Below, piece after piece: positions 1 to 6,678 of a DNA stretch of 14,334 bases. The DNA is taken from the NCBI GenBank assembly GCA_004322375.1, contig SCUC01000481.1, positions 1 through 14,334 of the forward strand, given 5' to 3'. This DNA comes from Bacteroidota bacterium (GTDB lineage: Bacteria; Bacteroidota; Ignavibacteria; UBA10030; SZUA-254). Below the pieces are notes generated by a model, which was given only the letters and a program-made list of their open reading frames with translations, was not told the DNA's origin and ran no database searches. Position 1 is the stretch's first letter, and each line of letters begins with the position of its first letter. Made by a program: the position numbers and the translations under genes.

Positions 1-552
1 CACAATGCCGGTGAACTTGAACATGGTTTCGGCAAGTGAATCACAAAAACTGAGCATCACTGCTCGTTTTTCCTGAGGCACAAGAGCGAGTCCGATTGCA
101 AAGATCAATGTAAAGACAACAACCTGTAACACTTCCCCTTGAGCAGCAGCTTCGAAGAAACTTTGAGGGAAAATGTGAGTGAGGATTTCGGAAAAGGATT
201 GTTTTTTTCCGACAAACTCTGTCGCTGCTTGAGCTGATTCAAGTCCAACTCCAACGCCCGGCTTTACAATGTTGACAGCAACTAATCCAATAACTAAGGC
301 TAGAGTGGTAACAATTTCAAAATATATAAGAGATTTAATGCCCATCCTGCCAACTTGCTTGAGATTGCCATGCCCGGCAATTCCCACGACAAGCGTTGCA
401 AAGATGAGTGGGGCGATAATGGATTTAATAAGGCGGAGAAAGATTGTGCTTAACGGACGCAGTTCAACTGCAAGATTTGGCGTCAGCCAGCCGGCAAGCA
501 AGCCTATTGCCATCCCGACAAAAATCCATTGAGTTAATGTAAGTTTCTTCAC
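1..552 (-). CDS. Dicarboxylate/amino-acid:cation symporter (SDF family), 5' part only
   Basis: Reading the minus strand from 552 gives 184 uninterrupted codons running off the window edge, so the C-terminal half (with the substrate-binding hairpins) is not visible. The translation begins VKKLTLTQWIFVGMAIGLLA. Hydrophobic segments lie near residues 9-24, 42-60, 73-96 and 141-159. The block around residues 37-60 (FLRLIKSIIAPLIFATLVVG) followed by the GHGN...GRMG stretch is characteristic of the GltP/DctA sodium- or proton-coupled symporters, which import glutamate, aspartate or C4-dicarboxylates across the inner membrane. The start is GTG: an in-frame TGA sits two codons upstream (556-558) and the next ATG is at residue 14, after the first membrane segment begins. 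AGGAA at 561-565 lies 8 nt upstream. The substrate cannot be told from this fragment. Confidence 0.88.
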   Translation of the reverse strand, partial: MKKLTLTQWIFVGMAIGLLAGWLTPNLAVELRPLSTIFLRLIKSIIAPLIFATLVVGIAGHGNLKQVGRMGIKSLIYFEIVTTLALVIGLVAVNIVKPGVGVGLESAQAATEFVGKKQSFSEILTHIFPQSFFEAAAQGEVLQVVVFTLIFAIGLALVPQEKRAVMLSFCDSLAETMFKFTGIV

Positions 553-556
553 TATT

Positions 557-594
557 CAGTTTCCTGTCTTCTGCCTACGGCTCGTAGAGTTTCC
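557..594 (+). repeat. 38-bp repeat core, copy 1
   Basis: This 38-bp stretch is identical to 4410-4447. It consists of GTTTCCT and GTCTTCT heptamers, then GCCTACGGCTCGTAGA, then GTTTCC. The middle contains the dyad CTACG-GCT-CGTAG. A 20-bp part, GCCTACGGCTCGTAGAGTTT, recurs inverted at 11992-12011. Identity stops exactly at both ends, which fits a dispersed repeat unit rather than a duplicated gene region. Confidence 0.9.
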
Positions 595-658
595 AGTCTC
601 CGGTCTTCAGTTTTTTGTTTCCAGTTTACTGTTGTTAGTTTTTGTTTTTTAGTTTTGT
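559..658 (+). repeat. Degenerate heptamer array A (GTTTCCN, plus orientation)
   Basis: Cutting this stretch into 7-mers from 559 keeps a G in the first position almost throughout: GTTTCCT, GTCTTCT, GCCTACG, GCTCGTA, a 2-nt GA offset, then GTTTCCA, GTCTCCG, GTCTTCA, GTTTTTT, GTTTCCA, GTTTACT, GTTGTTA and further decayed units to 658. It fills most of the gap between the symporter start and the DedA stop codon. Seven-nt periodic degenerate arrays are known in cyanobacteria as STRR sequences; a relation to those is not claimed. Confidence 0.75.
561..565 (-). promoter_or_regulatory. Ribosome binding site for the symporter, formed by a repeat unit
   Basis: On the minus strand AGGAA lies 8 nt before the GTG start at 552. 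These bases are the complement of the first GTTTCCT unit of the heptamer array at 559-658, so the repeat itself supplies the Shine-Dalgarno-like motif. This supports the GTG start. Functional use is inference. Confidence 0.45.
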
Positions 659-687
659 AGCACATAATAATTCAAATAAAGCATGAA

Positions 688-722
688 AGCTAACTGTAAA
701 CAGGAATCTGGGGAATGGAAAC
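688..722 (-). repeat. Short heptamer array (minus orientation)
   Basis: On the minus strand five consecutive 7-mers read GTTTCCA, TTCCCCA, GATTCCT, GTTTACA, GTTAGCT. The array is inverted relative to the one at 559-658 and ends 4 nt from the DedA stop codon at 727-729. Together the two arrays leave almost no unique sequence in this 174-nt gap. Confidence 0.55.
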
Positions 723-726
723 CGTA

Positions 727-1374
727 CTACGATTTTGCATTCTTACGAGAGAGTTTATGCTGAACATATTTAATAATAAGCGGGAGTATAGAGAGGAAAA
801 TAACAACCGCTATGACGTATTCAATTTTGCTTTCGATGCCGGGAATCATTCTGCCTAAAAAGTAGCCGGTTAACGTCATGCTGGTAATCCATCCGACGCC
901 GCCAAAGATATTAAACATCGCAAAGCGGCGATATTTCATCTCGGCAACGCCAGCGACAACCGGAGCGAAGGTGCGAGCGAAAGGCATGAACCGCGCAAGC
1001 ACAATTGTGATGCCCCCGTATTTTTCGTAGAACTCTTTTGTTTTGATGAGATGGTCTTTTCTAAACCAACGGGATTGCTCGCGTGCATAGAGCCTATGAC
1101 CTGCTTTTAATCCAATCCAATATCCAGTAGCATCGCCACTGACAGCGGCAATGCAAAGCAGGATATTCAACAGCCATATATCGAGAGAACCTTGCGCGGC
1201 GAACAATCCGGCAGTAACTAGGAGTGAATCCCCCGGTAGGAAAAAGCCAATGAGTAAACCAGTCTCCGAAAAAATAATAAGAAATAAGACCGCATATCCG
1301 CCCCATTCAATAACTTCACGCAAGGTAGGAAGCTGGGGTAATAAAAGAACAGTGATGTCGTTTAGTAGTTCCAT
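727..1374 (-). CDS. DedA family integral membrane protein
   Basis: 215 residues, the usual DedA length. Family members are inner-membrane proteins of the VTT/SNARE-associated group; some are polyprenyl-phosphate or phospholipid transporters (undecaprenyl-phosphate recycling) and loss affects envelope integrity and drug or pH tolerance. Visible hallmarks are FSETGLLIGFFLPGDSLL (residues 35-52), SGDATGYWIG (79-88) and ARFMPFARTFAPVVAG (127-142). E37, D49, R128 and R134 match the charged residues shown to be essential in E. coli YqjA/YghB. Hydrophobic segments lie near 26-46, 47-62, 66-86, 136-143, 154-174 and 186-202. The ATG at 1374 is the only sensible start: the upstream in-frame sequence has no start codon before a TAA. 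No Shine-Dalgarno motif is visible. Which lipid it moves cannot be read from sequence. Confidence 0.93.
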   Translation of the reverse strand: MELLNDITVLLLPQLPTLREVIEWGGYAVLFLIIFSETGLLIGFFLPGDSLLVTAGLFAAQGSLDIWLLNILLCIAAVSGDATGYWIGLKAGHRLYAREQSRWFRKDHLIKTKEFYEKYGGITIVLARFMPFARTFAPVVAGVAEMKYRRFAMFNIFGGVGWITSMTLTGYFLGRMIPGIESKIEYVIAVVIFLSILPLIIKYVQHKLSRKNAKS

Positions 1375-1771
1375 AGTGAAGTTGTCAAGATAAGAAAGAA
1401 AAGCGGGAAAAAAAACTTAGGAAGCCTTTTTGTACCCTGTCATTGCGAATCCTGCTTTAGCAGCATGTGGTAATTTCAAGCCATGAAAAGTAGTTTGATT
1501 AATTCAAACATTCACGATGGTAATTTTCAATCCCAAATAAGCAAGTTTGTCAAGACTTTTGTCCATGCAGAGCGTAATAGATATGACAATAGGAAAACTA
1601 TTATTAGTCCAAAAAATATTGATCTGGTCTCCTTTATTCGTCGTTGTTGTCAGCAGTTCGGTGGACGCATCCAAACGATTCGAAGTGATAGAGCAGGATA
1701 CAACCAATCTTGATCATCGGCCCTGTCGTCAGATTGTGCTAACACCTTATACTTTACGATTGGTATTTTCG
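1375..1771. other. Intergenic stretch without a supported gene
   Basis: About 400 nt between the DedA start and the heptamer array downstream of glgP. Short open frames exist on both strands (for example 1483-1713 plus, 1504-1707 minus) but none has a ribosome binding site, homology I recognise with confidence, or coding-like composition. A TGTCATTGCGA stretch at 1438-1448 resembles the edge of common dispersed repeats. The DedA promoter should lie in the part nearest 1374, but I see no convincing -35/-10 pair. Confidence 0.5.
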
Positions 1772-1848
1772 GTGTGGAGAGTGGTTAGTGGTTGCTCAAA
1801 GCAAAAAAGCGAGTAGGCATGGAAACTGTAAACAGGAAACAGAACAGC
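1772..1848 (-). repeat. Decayed heptamer array abutting the glgP stop codon
   Basis: The 77 nt divide into exactly eleven 7-mers that end at the base before the glgP stop codon (1849-1851). Clearest are the forward-strand units GGAAACT, GTAAACA and GGAAACA at 1821-1841, which are inverted GTTTCCN-type units, and GAGTGGT/TAGTGGT at 1779-1792. The units in between are strongly diverged, so the full extent is less certain than the core. Confidence 0.5.
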
Positions 1849-4335
1849 CTATTTCATTGAAATTTGCACCGGTTTTACATTCCATATTTTCTCAGAATAT
1901 TCCCGTACGCTCCTATCGGAAGAAAATTTTCCAATCCGCGCCACATTCAGAATAGATTTCGTAGTCCAAAGTTCCTTGTTTCGATAAGTAGATGCGACCA
2001 TATCCTGGCATTGGATGTACGATTCATAATCAGCGAACAACATATATTCATCGTAATAAAGTAGTGAATCAACGAGAGGCTTGAAAAGACTGAAATCCCC
2101 TTTGGAAAAGATGCCATTTGTAAGAAGATTAATAATATCGTTTAGTTCTTTGTTTGATTCAAAATACTGTGCCGGGTTATATCCCTCCATTCTCAGATTG
2201 CGGATTTCATCGGTGGTCATGCCAAAAAGAAAAAAATTATCTTCACCGACCGCATCGCGTATCTCAACATTTGCGCCGTCAAGAGTCCCGATAGTAAGCG
2301 CACCGTTCATAGAGAATTTCATGTTCCCCGTGCCGGATGCTTCCTTGCCCGCAGTGGAAATCTGCTCCGATAAATCTGCTGCAGGGTAAACTGCATGAGC
2401 ATTTTTTACATTAAAGTTCGGTAGAAAAACTACTTTAAGTTTGCCGGCAACATCCGGATCGGAATTGATTATTTCTGCTACTGAATTGATGAGCTTAATA
2501 ATTAGCTTTGCCATGAAATAGCCGGGAGCTGCTTTGCCCGAGAAGATTACGACGCGAGGCACTGTTTCCAGCAATGGATTTTGTTTTATCCGATTATAGA
2601 GCGTGAGAACATGAAGAATATTGAGATGCTGGCGTTTGTATTCGTGGATACGCTTGACCTGAATATCGAACAAAGAATCGGGATTGACAACGATTCCAGT
2701 TCTCTCTTTTATGATGGATGCCAACCTGATTTTATTTTGACGCTTAATATCCTGCCATTGTTTCCTGAATTTACTGTCTCCGACGAGCTGCTCAAGTTTG
2801 GAAAGCTCGCTTTCCATATCGTGAATCCAATCGGCTCCTATGTGATTTGTAATGAGTGTAGCAAGCTGTGGATTCCCAAGAAGGAGCCAACGCCGCGGGG
2901 TTACGCCGTTTGTAATGTTGAAGAATTTCTCAGGATACAGCTCATAGAAATCGCGAAGAACATCTTGCTTGAGGAGTTCCGTATGCAACGCCGCCACTCC
3001 GTTGATAGCATGACTACCAACGCAAGCGAGGTTTGCCATCCGTACGTATTTTTCGCCTGTCTCGTCAATCAAAGAGAGACGCGCTATTACAGCATCTTCC
3101 GGATTGAATTTCGTTTTTACTTCGTCAAGAAATCTGTGATTGATTTCAAAGATGATTTCAAGATGGCGCGGCAGCAGGTTGGCAAAGAGGGGAAGCTGCC
3201 ATTTTTCAAGCGCTTCAGGAAGCAATGTATGGTTGGTGTAGGCAAACGTGTTGTGTGTGATGTTCCAGGCAGTATCCCAATCCATTCCATGCGTGTCAAC
3301 GAGCAAACGCATTAACTCTGCAACCGCTATAGAAGGGTGCGTATCATTAAGCTGGATGGCATACGATTTGTGGAAATCTTTAAGCTCATTTTTTCGCATC
3401 AGATGGACTCTAATCATATCCTGCAATGAGCAGGAAACAAAAAAATATTGCTGTTCCAGACGTAGAAGCTTTCCCCGGATTGCATCATCATTTGGGTAGA
3501 GAATTTTTGTGATATTCTCTGATGACACCTTGTTTTCGACAGCTTTGTAGTAATCTCCCTGGTTGAATGCCTGAAAATCGAACGATTCAACTGCTTCCGC
3601 TTTCCAGAGACGAAGGAGATTGATTGTGTTTACCCTAAAGCCGGGCACTGTAATATCGCAAGCTACTCCCTTGATTGCATGGTGAGGAATCCATCGCACC
3701 CGGTACCGTCCTTCATCATCAGTAAAATGTTCCGTAGTTCCACCGAAGTTTACTGTGAAAGAAATTTCCGGTCTGGGAACTTCCCAGGGGTTTCCCAGAT
3801 GAAGCCATCTATCTGTTGTTTCAACCTGCCATCCATCGCGAATAGTTTGATTGAAGATACCAAACTCATATCGTATTCCATAACCGACACCCAGGAATTG
3901 CGATGCGGCAAGAGACTCTAGAAAACAGGCGGCGAGTCTTCCGAGTCCGCCATTGCCAAGACCCGGTTCTTCTTCTTGCTCAAGCAGCTCATCAAGATTT
4001 TGCCCGAGATGTGAAACAGCCTGTTTGACCTCATCAAAAATTCCAAGATTGAGTAAGTTGCTTCCCAATTGTGGTCCTATCAAAAATTCCGCGGAAAGAT
4101 AGCTCACAGATTTTTCCTTATTCCCTATGTAGGTTTCGATAGTCTGCATCCACTTATGCATAATTCTATCTCGTACAGTGTATGCTACTGCCATGTACCA
4201 ATCGTTACGGGTAGCAGTTTTTGGTATTCTGCCTTGAATCAGGTAGAGATTATCAATGATTGCTTGTTCAATAGCATCCGGTGTGAGGGAAGTGCGGACA
4301 TCAGTACGCTGCTGTTTTCTGGAAGATTGTTTCAT
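1849..4335 (-). CDS. glgP: Glycogen/alpha-glucan phosphorylase
   Basis: A GT35 phosphorylase that cleaves terminal alpha-1,4 glucose from glycogen or maltodextrin with phosphate, giving glucose-1-phosphate, using pyridoxal phosphate. With the ATG at 4335 it has 828 residues, close to the 800-830 typical for bacteria. Hallmarks are LGNGGLGRLAACFLES in the N-terminal half, QVKRIHEYKRQ (residues 559-569) and the cofactor site EASGTGNMKF (665-674), where K673 should carry the PLP. The frame stays open to a TTG at 4380, but the added 15 residues (LLHLHCYEKG...) are unlike the family and the ATG is preferred; GAGAAGGG sits 13 nt upstream of it, a long spacing. No other glycogen genes are adjacent, so it looks like a single-gene unit flanked by repeats on both sides. 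The frame is intact and no key motif is missing. Confidence 0.97.
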   Translation of the reverse strand: MKQSSRKQQRTDVRTSLTPDAIEQAIIDNLYLIQGRIPKTATRNDWYMAVAYTVRDRIMHKWMQTIETYIGNKEKSVSYLSAEFLIGPQLGSNLLNLGIFDEVKQAVSHLGQNLDELLEQEEEPGLGNGGLGRLAACFLESLAASQFLGVGYGIRYEFGIFNQTIRDGWQVETTDRWLHLGNPWEVPRPEISFTVNFGGTTEHFTDDEGRYRVRWIPHHAIKGVACDITVPGFRVNTINLLRLWKAEAVESFDFQAFNQGDYYKAVENKVSSENITKILYPNDDAIRGKLLRLEQQYFFVSCSLQDMIRVHLMRKNELKDFHKSYAIQLNDTHPSIAVAELMRLLVDTHGMDWDTAWNITHNTFAYTNHTLLPEALEKWQLPLFANLLPRHLEIIFEINHRFLDEVKTKFNPEDAVIARLSLIDETGEKYVRMANLACVGSHAINGVAALHTELLKQDVLRDFYELYPEKFFNITNGVTPRRWLLLGNPQLATLITNHIGADWIHDMESELSKLEQLVGDSKFRKQWQDIKRQNKIRLASIIKERTGIVVNPDSLFDIQVKRIHEYKRQHLNILHVLTLYNRIKQNPLLETVPRVVIFSGKAAPGYFMAKLIIKLINSVAEIINSDPDVAGKLKVVFLPNFNVKNAHAVYPAADLSEQISTAGKEASGTGNMKFSMNGALTIGTLDGANVEIRDAVGEDNFFLFGMTTDEIRNLRMEGYNPAQYFESNKELNDIINLLTNGIFSKGDFSLFKPLVDSLLYYDEYMLFADYESYIQCQDMVASTYRNKELWTTKSILNVARIGKFSSDRSVREYSEKIWNVKPVQISMK

Positions 4336-4404
4336 AAGTCTTAACAAACCCTTCTCATAACAATGCAAGTGTAACAACAAAGTTGGTTATAAACAAGTTT
4401 TTCA

Positions 4405-4511
4405 GTTTACAGTTTCCTGTCTTCTGCCTACGGCTCGTAGAGTTTCCTGTTTCCAGTTTACTGTTTGATGTTAGGTGGTAGCTGTAGGTGGTAGGTTATA
4501 GGTGTTAGGTG
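4405..4511 (+). repeat. Degenerate heptamer array B (plus orientation)
   Basis: Seven-nt units run GTTTACA, GTTTCCT, GTCTTCT, GCCTACG, GCTCGTA, a 2-nt GA offset, then GTTTCCT, GTTTCCA, GTTTACT, GTTTGAT, GTTAGGT, GGTAGCT, GTAGGTG, GTAGGTT, ATAGGTG, TTAGGTG. The consensus drifts stepwise from GTTTCCN to NTAGGTN while phase is kept, which looks like successive unit duplication with mutation. It includes the 38-bp core shared with array A and lies 70 nt upstream of the glgP start. Confidence 0.8.
4410..4447 (+). repeat. 38-bp repeat core, copy 2
   Basis: Identical over 38 bp to 557-594, including the CTACG-GCT-CGTAG dyad at 4428-4440. It sits upstream of glgP, whereas copy 1 lies just upstream of the symporter, so both copies precede minus-strand genes in the same orientation. 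Confidence 0.9.
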
Positions 4512-4625
4512 AGCGACGGTTCCCGGCTCTGAAGGGTGAGTTCGCGTTGAACTATGCAGTTTTTTAATCTCTTTTAGAACAGTGATGCGAAAGCGCATGT
4601 TGTATGACGCCAGTTGAGTTAGGTA

Positions 4626-4765
4626 ATAGGTTTTAGAAATTGTCCGAAAAGTACCTATAGTGTCATTCTGTGCCTTTGGCGAGCCTCGTCAAGGACGGGA
4701 ACCCCGATTTATCGGGGTTCAGAATGACAATCCGCGAATGTTTTCTGACAATTTCTTATACCTAT
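4626..4765. mobile_element. MITE-like nested palindromic element, 140 bp
   Basis: The ends form terminal inverted repeats of 25 bp (4626-4650 and 4741-4765), matching at 22 of 25 positions; the strongest part is AGAAATTGTC/GACAATTTCT. Inside is a second exact 10-bp inverted pair, TGTCATTCTG (4661-4670) and CAGAATGACA (4720-4729), and inside that a perfect 10-bp hairpin (4699-4720). There is no coding capacity and no clear target-site duplication. It ends 2 nt before the stop codon of the YHYH gene (4768). The structure fits a miniature inverted-repeat element mobilised in trans, or a dispersed intergenic hairpin repeat. The class is inferred; the inverted repeats are seen. Confidence 0.6.
4699..4720. 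repeat. Perfect 10-bp hairpin in the centre of the 140-bp element
   Basis: GAACCCCGAT, a TT centre, then ATCGGGGTTC. No T-run follows on either strand, so it is not a typical intrinsic terminator, although it could still affect the 3' end of the YHYH transcript read from the minus strand. Confidence 0.8.
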
Positions 4766-4767
4766 AG

Positions 4768-6435
4768 CTACCTTGATGTTAAAGCGAGGATGAATATTCC
4801 ATCTTGAGTCACTTTTACCCAGTACCCTTTTGCAGGTTCTAATGCATCGCTCGAGTAATAGCCGTTATTGTATCCGAAGAAATCGGATGCGGTTATGCCA
4901 GTCGGAACAGAAGTGATAGATACGACGTCAACAGAATCGCCAATCGCGCCGATAAGATTCCAACCGGTATGTACCTCAATGGTGTCTATAAGAATTGGGC
5001 TGCCATCAAAGTGAACAATTTGAGAGCCATTAAATTTTAACCAGTAGCCTTTACCGTTAAGCAAAGTATCTTCGGCTGCATATCCACCCGCGTAAGCGTA
5101 GGCATTTGAAACAGCGGTAGGGAAGAGAGCGGATGTTGAGTAATCGCTGACAGAGTGGGGGACTGAAATGAGATTCCATTGATTGTTCAATAAAAATTCT
5201 CCTTCACCCAGAGAATCTTCTACGGAAAGTATTGTAAGCGTTACCGAGCCAGTATCTTTTGCAGTAGAAGCTGATACCGTGTAAAGAAAAGTGTCACTAC
5301 CATAGTAATTGGCGTCAGGGTGATAGATAACGGTTGGCAAGGTTCCGGTTAATGTTCCATGGCTTGGTGAATCAAGAACTGCATACGTCTTCGTCAAACC
5401 GGAACCCGCTTGCGCCGATACTGAGAGCGTTTTATTTTCATCTTCATTAAGCGTGAATGAAGAATCGTACGCGACAATCCCTCGAAACGTTAGCACCGTT
5501 TCAGAAATGGTTACGTGACCTCCTCCGGGACCTGTATTACCTGCAACAACCACACCGTAATAACTGGGTCCTATGAAATATGGGTATTCAGTATTGTCTA
5601 ATGAATCAATCGTGGCAAAGTATGCGTACGTTCCGGCAGGGTATTCTGGCGTAACACAAAAACGTCCGTTGTATTGATCTAAATCCCCCAAGCCGGATAC
5701 ATATTCATAATCTTCAATGTAATAACCAAGAGGGTAAGTGCCAGATACATTTGGACCATTATGGCTTGCAGCAGAACCATCGGGAAGAGTTGTTCGAGTC
5801 GAGATGTTGCGTTTCCGATAGCTTGTTCTCATCCGGGTAATTCCTCCTGTTCCGTCCGTATCAGCGTACGCGTACGAGCCGTAAATCGGGTAGCCGTCAA
5901 AAGCAAATCCGATGATAGGTGAATGCTCGCTGCTTGAACCGGTGTAAAGACATAACGGGTTTTGATGATGATGATACTCTCCCTGCTGCTGGGGATGTCC
6001 AAGACAGTTATCCATTGAAGGACCTTCGACGATGACGGCATTTTGGTGCCAGACGTCTTGATTGTTATATGACATCGCATCCTTAGCATTGAAAATAGCT
6101 ACGCCATTGACTAACACTGCAATATGTCCCAGCGGAGTGGCAGTTTTTGTTCCATTGTTCACCTGCGGGGAACGAGCAATCTTAAAAACAAAATTTTGGT
6201 TTGAGGCGCTATTGGGGTTTCCGGGCCATGGTCCGATGGAATATGAAGGAATACCGGAGCATGAGACGTAAGCGTAGCTATTTGAGAATTTGACAGATTG
6301 GACATTTGCCGGCAGACTGTTATATCCCGTTGTGCCATCCAAATTCAAATACCAGGAATATATATCCGGAGTTATTGTTTGTGAGAAGCACGGTAGCGTG
6401 AAAACTATTAGGCAAAGAACAAATTGGAGTTTCAT
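4768..6435 (-). CDS. Secreted YHYH-domain protein with Ig/cadherin-like domain and twin WNL/GYW module
   Basis: 555 residues with a signal peptide (MKLQFVLCLIVFTLPCFS, cut probably before Q19). Residues about 50-300 form a YHYH domain: DNCLGHP (142-148), YHHHQNPLCL (154-163, with H where the name-giving second Y is expected), FAFDGYPIYG (177-186) and YNGRFCVTPEYPAGTYAYF (255-273). The family is extracytoplasmic and largely uncharacterised; clustered His and Cys suggest possible metal binding (inference). Residues about 320-403 look like a Big_9/cadherin-like beta domain (HGTLTGTLPTVIYHPDANYYG). Residues 418-545 hold two related units, QWNLISVP...GKGYWLKF and GWNLIGAI...AKGYWVKV, also present in the divergent neighbour. 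No T9SS sorting domain is visible; the protein ends shortly after GYWVKV. The ATG at 6435 lacks a Shine-Dalgarno motif, and the signal peptide supports this start. Confidence 0.85.
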   Translation of the reverse strand: MKLQFVLCLIVFTLPCFSQTITPDIYSWYLNLDGTTGYNSLPANVQSVKFSNSYAYVSCSGIPSYSIGPWPGNPNSASNQNFVFKIARSPQVNNGTKTATPLGHIAVLVNGVAIFNAKDAMSYNNQDVWHQNAVIVEGPSMDNCLGHPQQQGEYHHHQNPLCLYTGSSSEHSPIIGFAFDGYPIYGSYAYADTDGTGGITRMRTSYRKRNISTRTTLPDGSAASHNGPNVSGTYPLGYYIEDYEYVSGLGDLDQYNGRFCVTPEYPAGTYAYFATIDSLDNTEYPYFIGPSYYGVVVAGNTGPGGGHVTISETVLTFRGIVAYDSSFTLNEDENKTLSVSAQAGSGLTKTYAVLDSPSHGTLTGTLPTVIYHPDANYYGSDTFLYTVSASTAKDTGSVTLTILSVEDSLGEGEFLLNNQWNLISVPHSVSDYSTSALFPTAVSNAYAYAGGYAAEDTLLNGKGYWLKFNGSQIVHFDGSPILIDTIEVHTGWNLIGAIGDSVDVVSITSVPTGITASDFFGYNNGYYSSDALEPAKGYWVKVTQDGIFILALTSR

Positions 6436-6523
6436 GATAAAATTTATAGTGGATGGAATGTTGTGATGAAATGAAGGTATGAATATTTTTTTATTAAATC
6501 AAAAGACCTATAGAGCAACTGAT

Positions 6524-6635
6524 TTTTTCTGTTTTCTGTTTCCTGTCTCCGGTTTCCAGGTATTTCTACCTCGACACAGGAAAAACTACAAACTATAAAC
6601 AGGAAACAGGAAACCGGAAACAGAAAACCGGAAAC
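6524..6635. repeat. Inverted pair of heptamer arrays forming a long potential hairpin
   Basis: Left arm units (plus) are TTTTTCT, GTTTTCT, GTTTCCT, GTCTCCG, GTTTCCA at 6524-6558. The right arm (6580-6635) is eight consecutive forward 7-mers all ending in AAAC: GAAAAAC, TACAAAC, TATAAAC, AGGAAAC twice, CGGAAAC, AGAAAAC, CGGAAAC. The arms pair well: 6531-6557 matches the complement of 6609-6628 except for one extra 7-nt unit. The apex has its own 5-bp stem, AGGTA-TTTC-TACCT (6558-6571). It lies in the 335-nt divergent region between the two secreted-protein genes; apart from the dyad at 6659-6678 the rest of that region shows no gene. Confidence 0.8.
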
Positions 6636-6658
6636 TGAATTTATTGCCATTTTCAAAA

Positions 6659-6678
6659 ACTCACAGTATATTGTGAGT
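6659..6678. promoter_or_regulatory. 20-bp dyad, possible operator between divergent secreted-protein genes
   Basis: ACTCACA, six bases GTATAT, then TGTGAGT: perfect 7-bp arms. It lies 92 nt upstream of the BNR/T9SS gene and about 220 nt upstream of the YHYH gene start. The half-site order is the reverse of the CRP-type TGTGA-N6-TCACA. Binding by a regulator is inference. Confidence 0.35.

Noticed and set aside
269..532. Plus-strand open frame of 87 codons
   Set aside because: It lies antisense to the symporter fragment, whose minus-strand translation is clearly a membrane transporter.
559..658. CRISPR array
   Set aside because: The units are contiguous 7-mers without unique spacers, and no cas gene is present.
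1483..1713. Plus-strand frame of 76 codons ending FGGRIQTIRSDRAGYNQS, faintly like the IRSD block of DDE integrases/transposases
   Set aside because: The match is one short motif, lacks the following G-x-E, has no other transposase motifs in any frame, no inverted repeats and no ribosome site. A translated search against IS families would settle it.
2581..3315. 244-codon plus-strand frame
   Set aside because: Antisense to the conserved core of glycogen phosphorylase. Its residues resemble no family.
4336..4380. N-terminal extension of glgP to a TTG start
   Set aside because: The 15 extra residues do not look like phosphorylase N-termini, and the ATG at 4335 gives the usual length.
4699..4720. 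Intrinsic terminator for the YHYH gene
   Set aside because: The stem is perfect, but no T-run follows on either strand, and it is part of a larger palindromic element.
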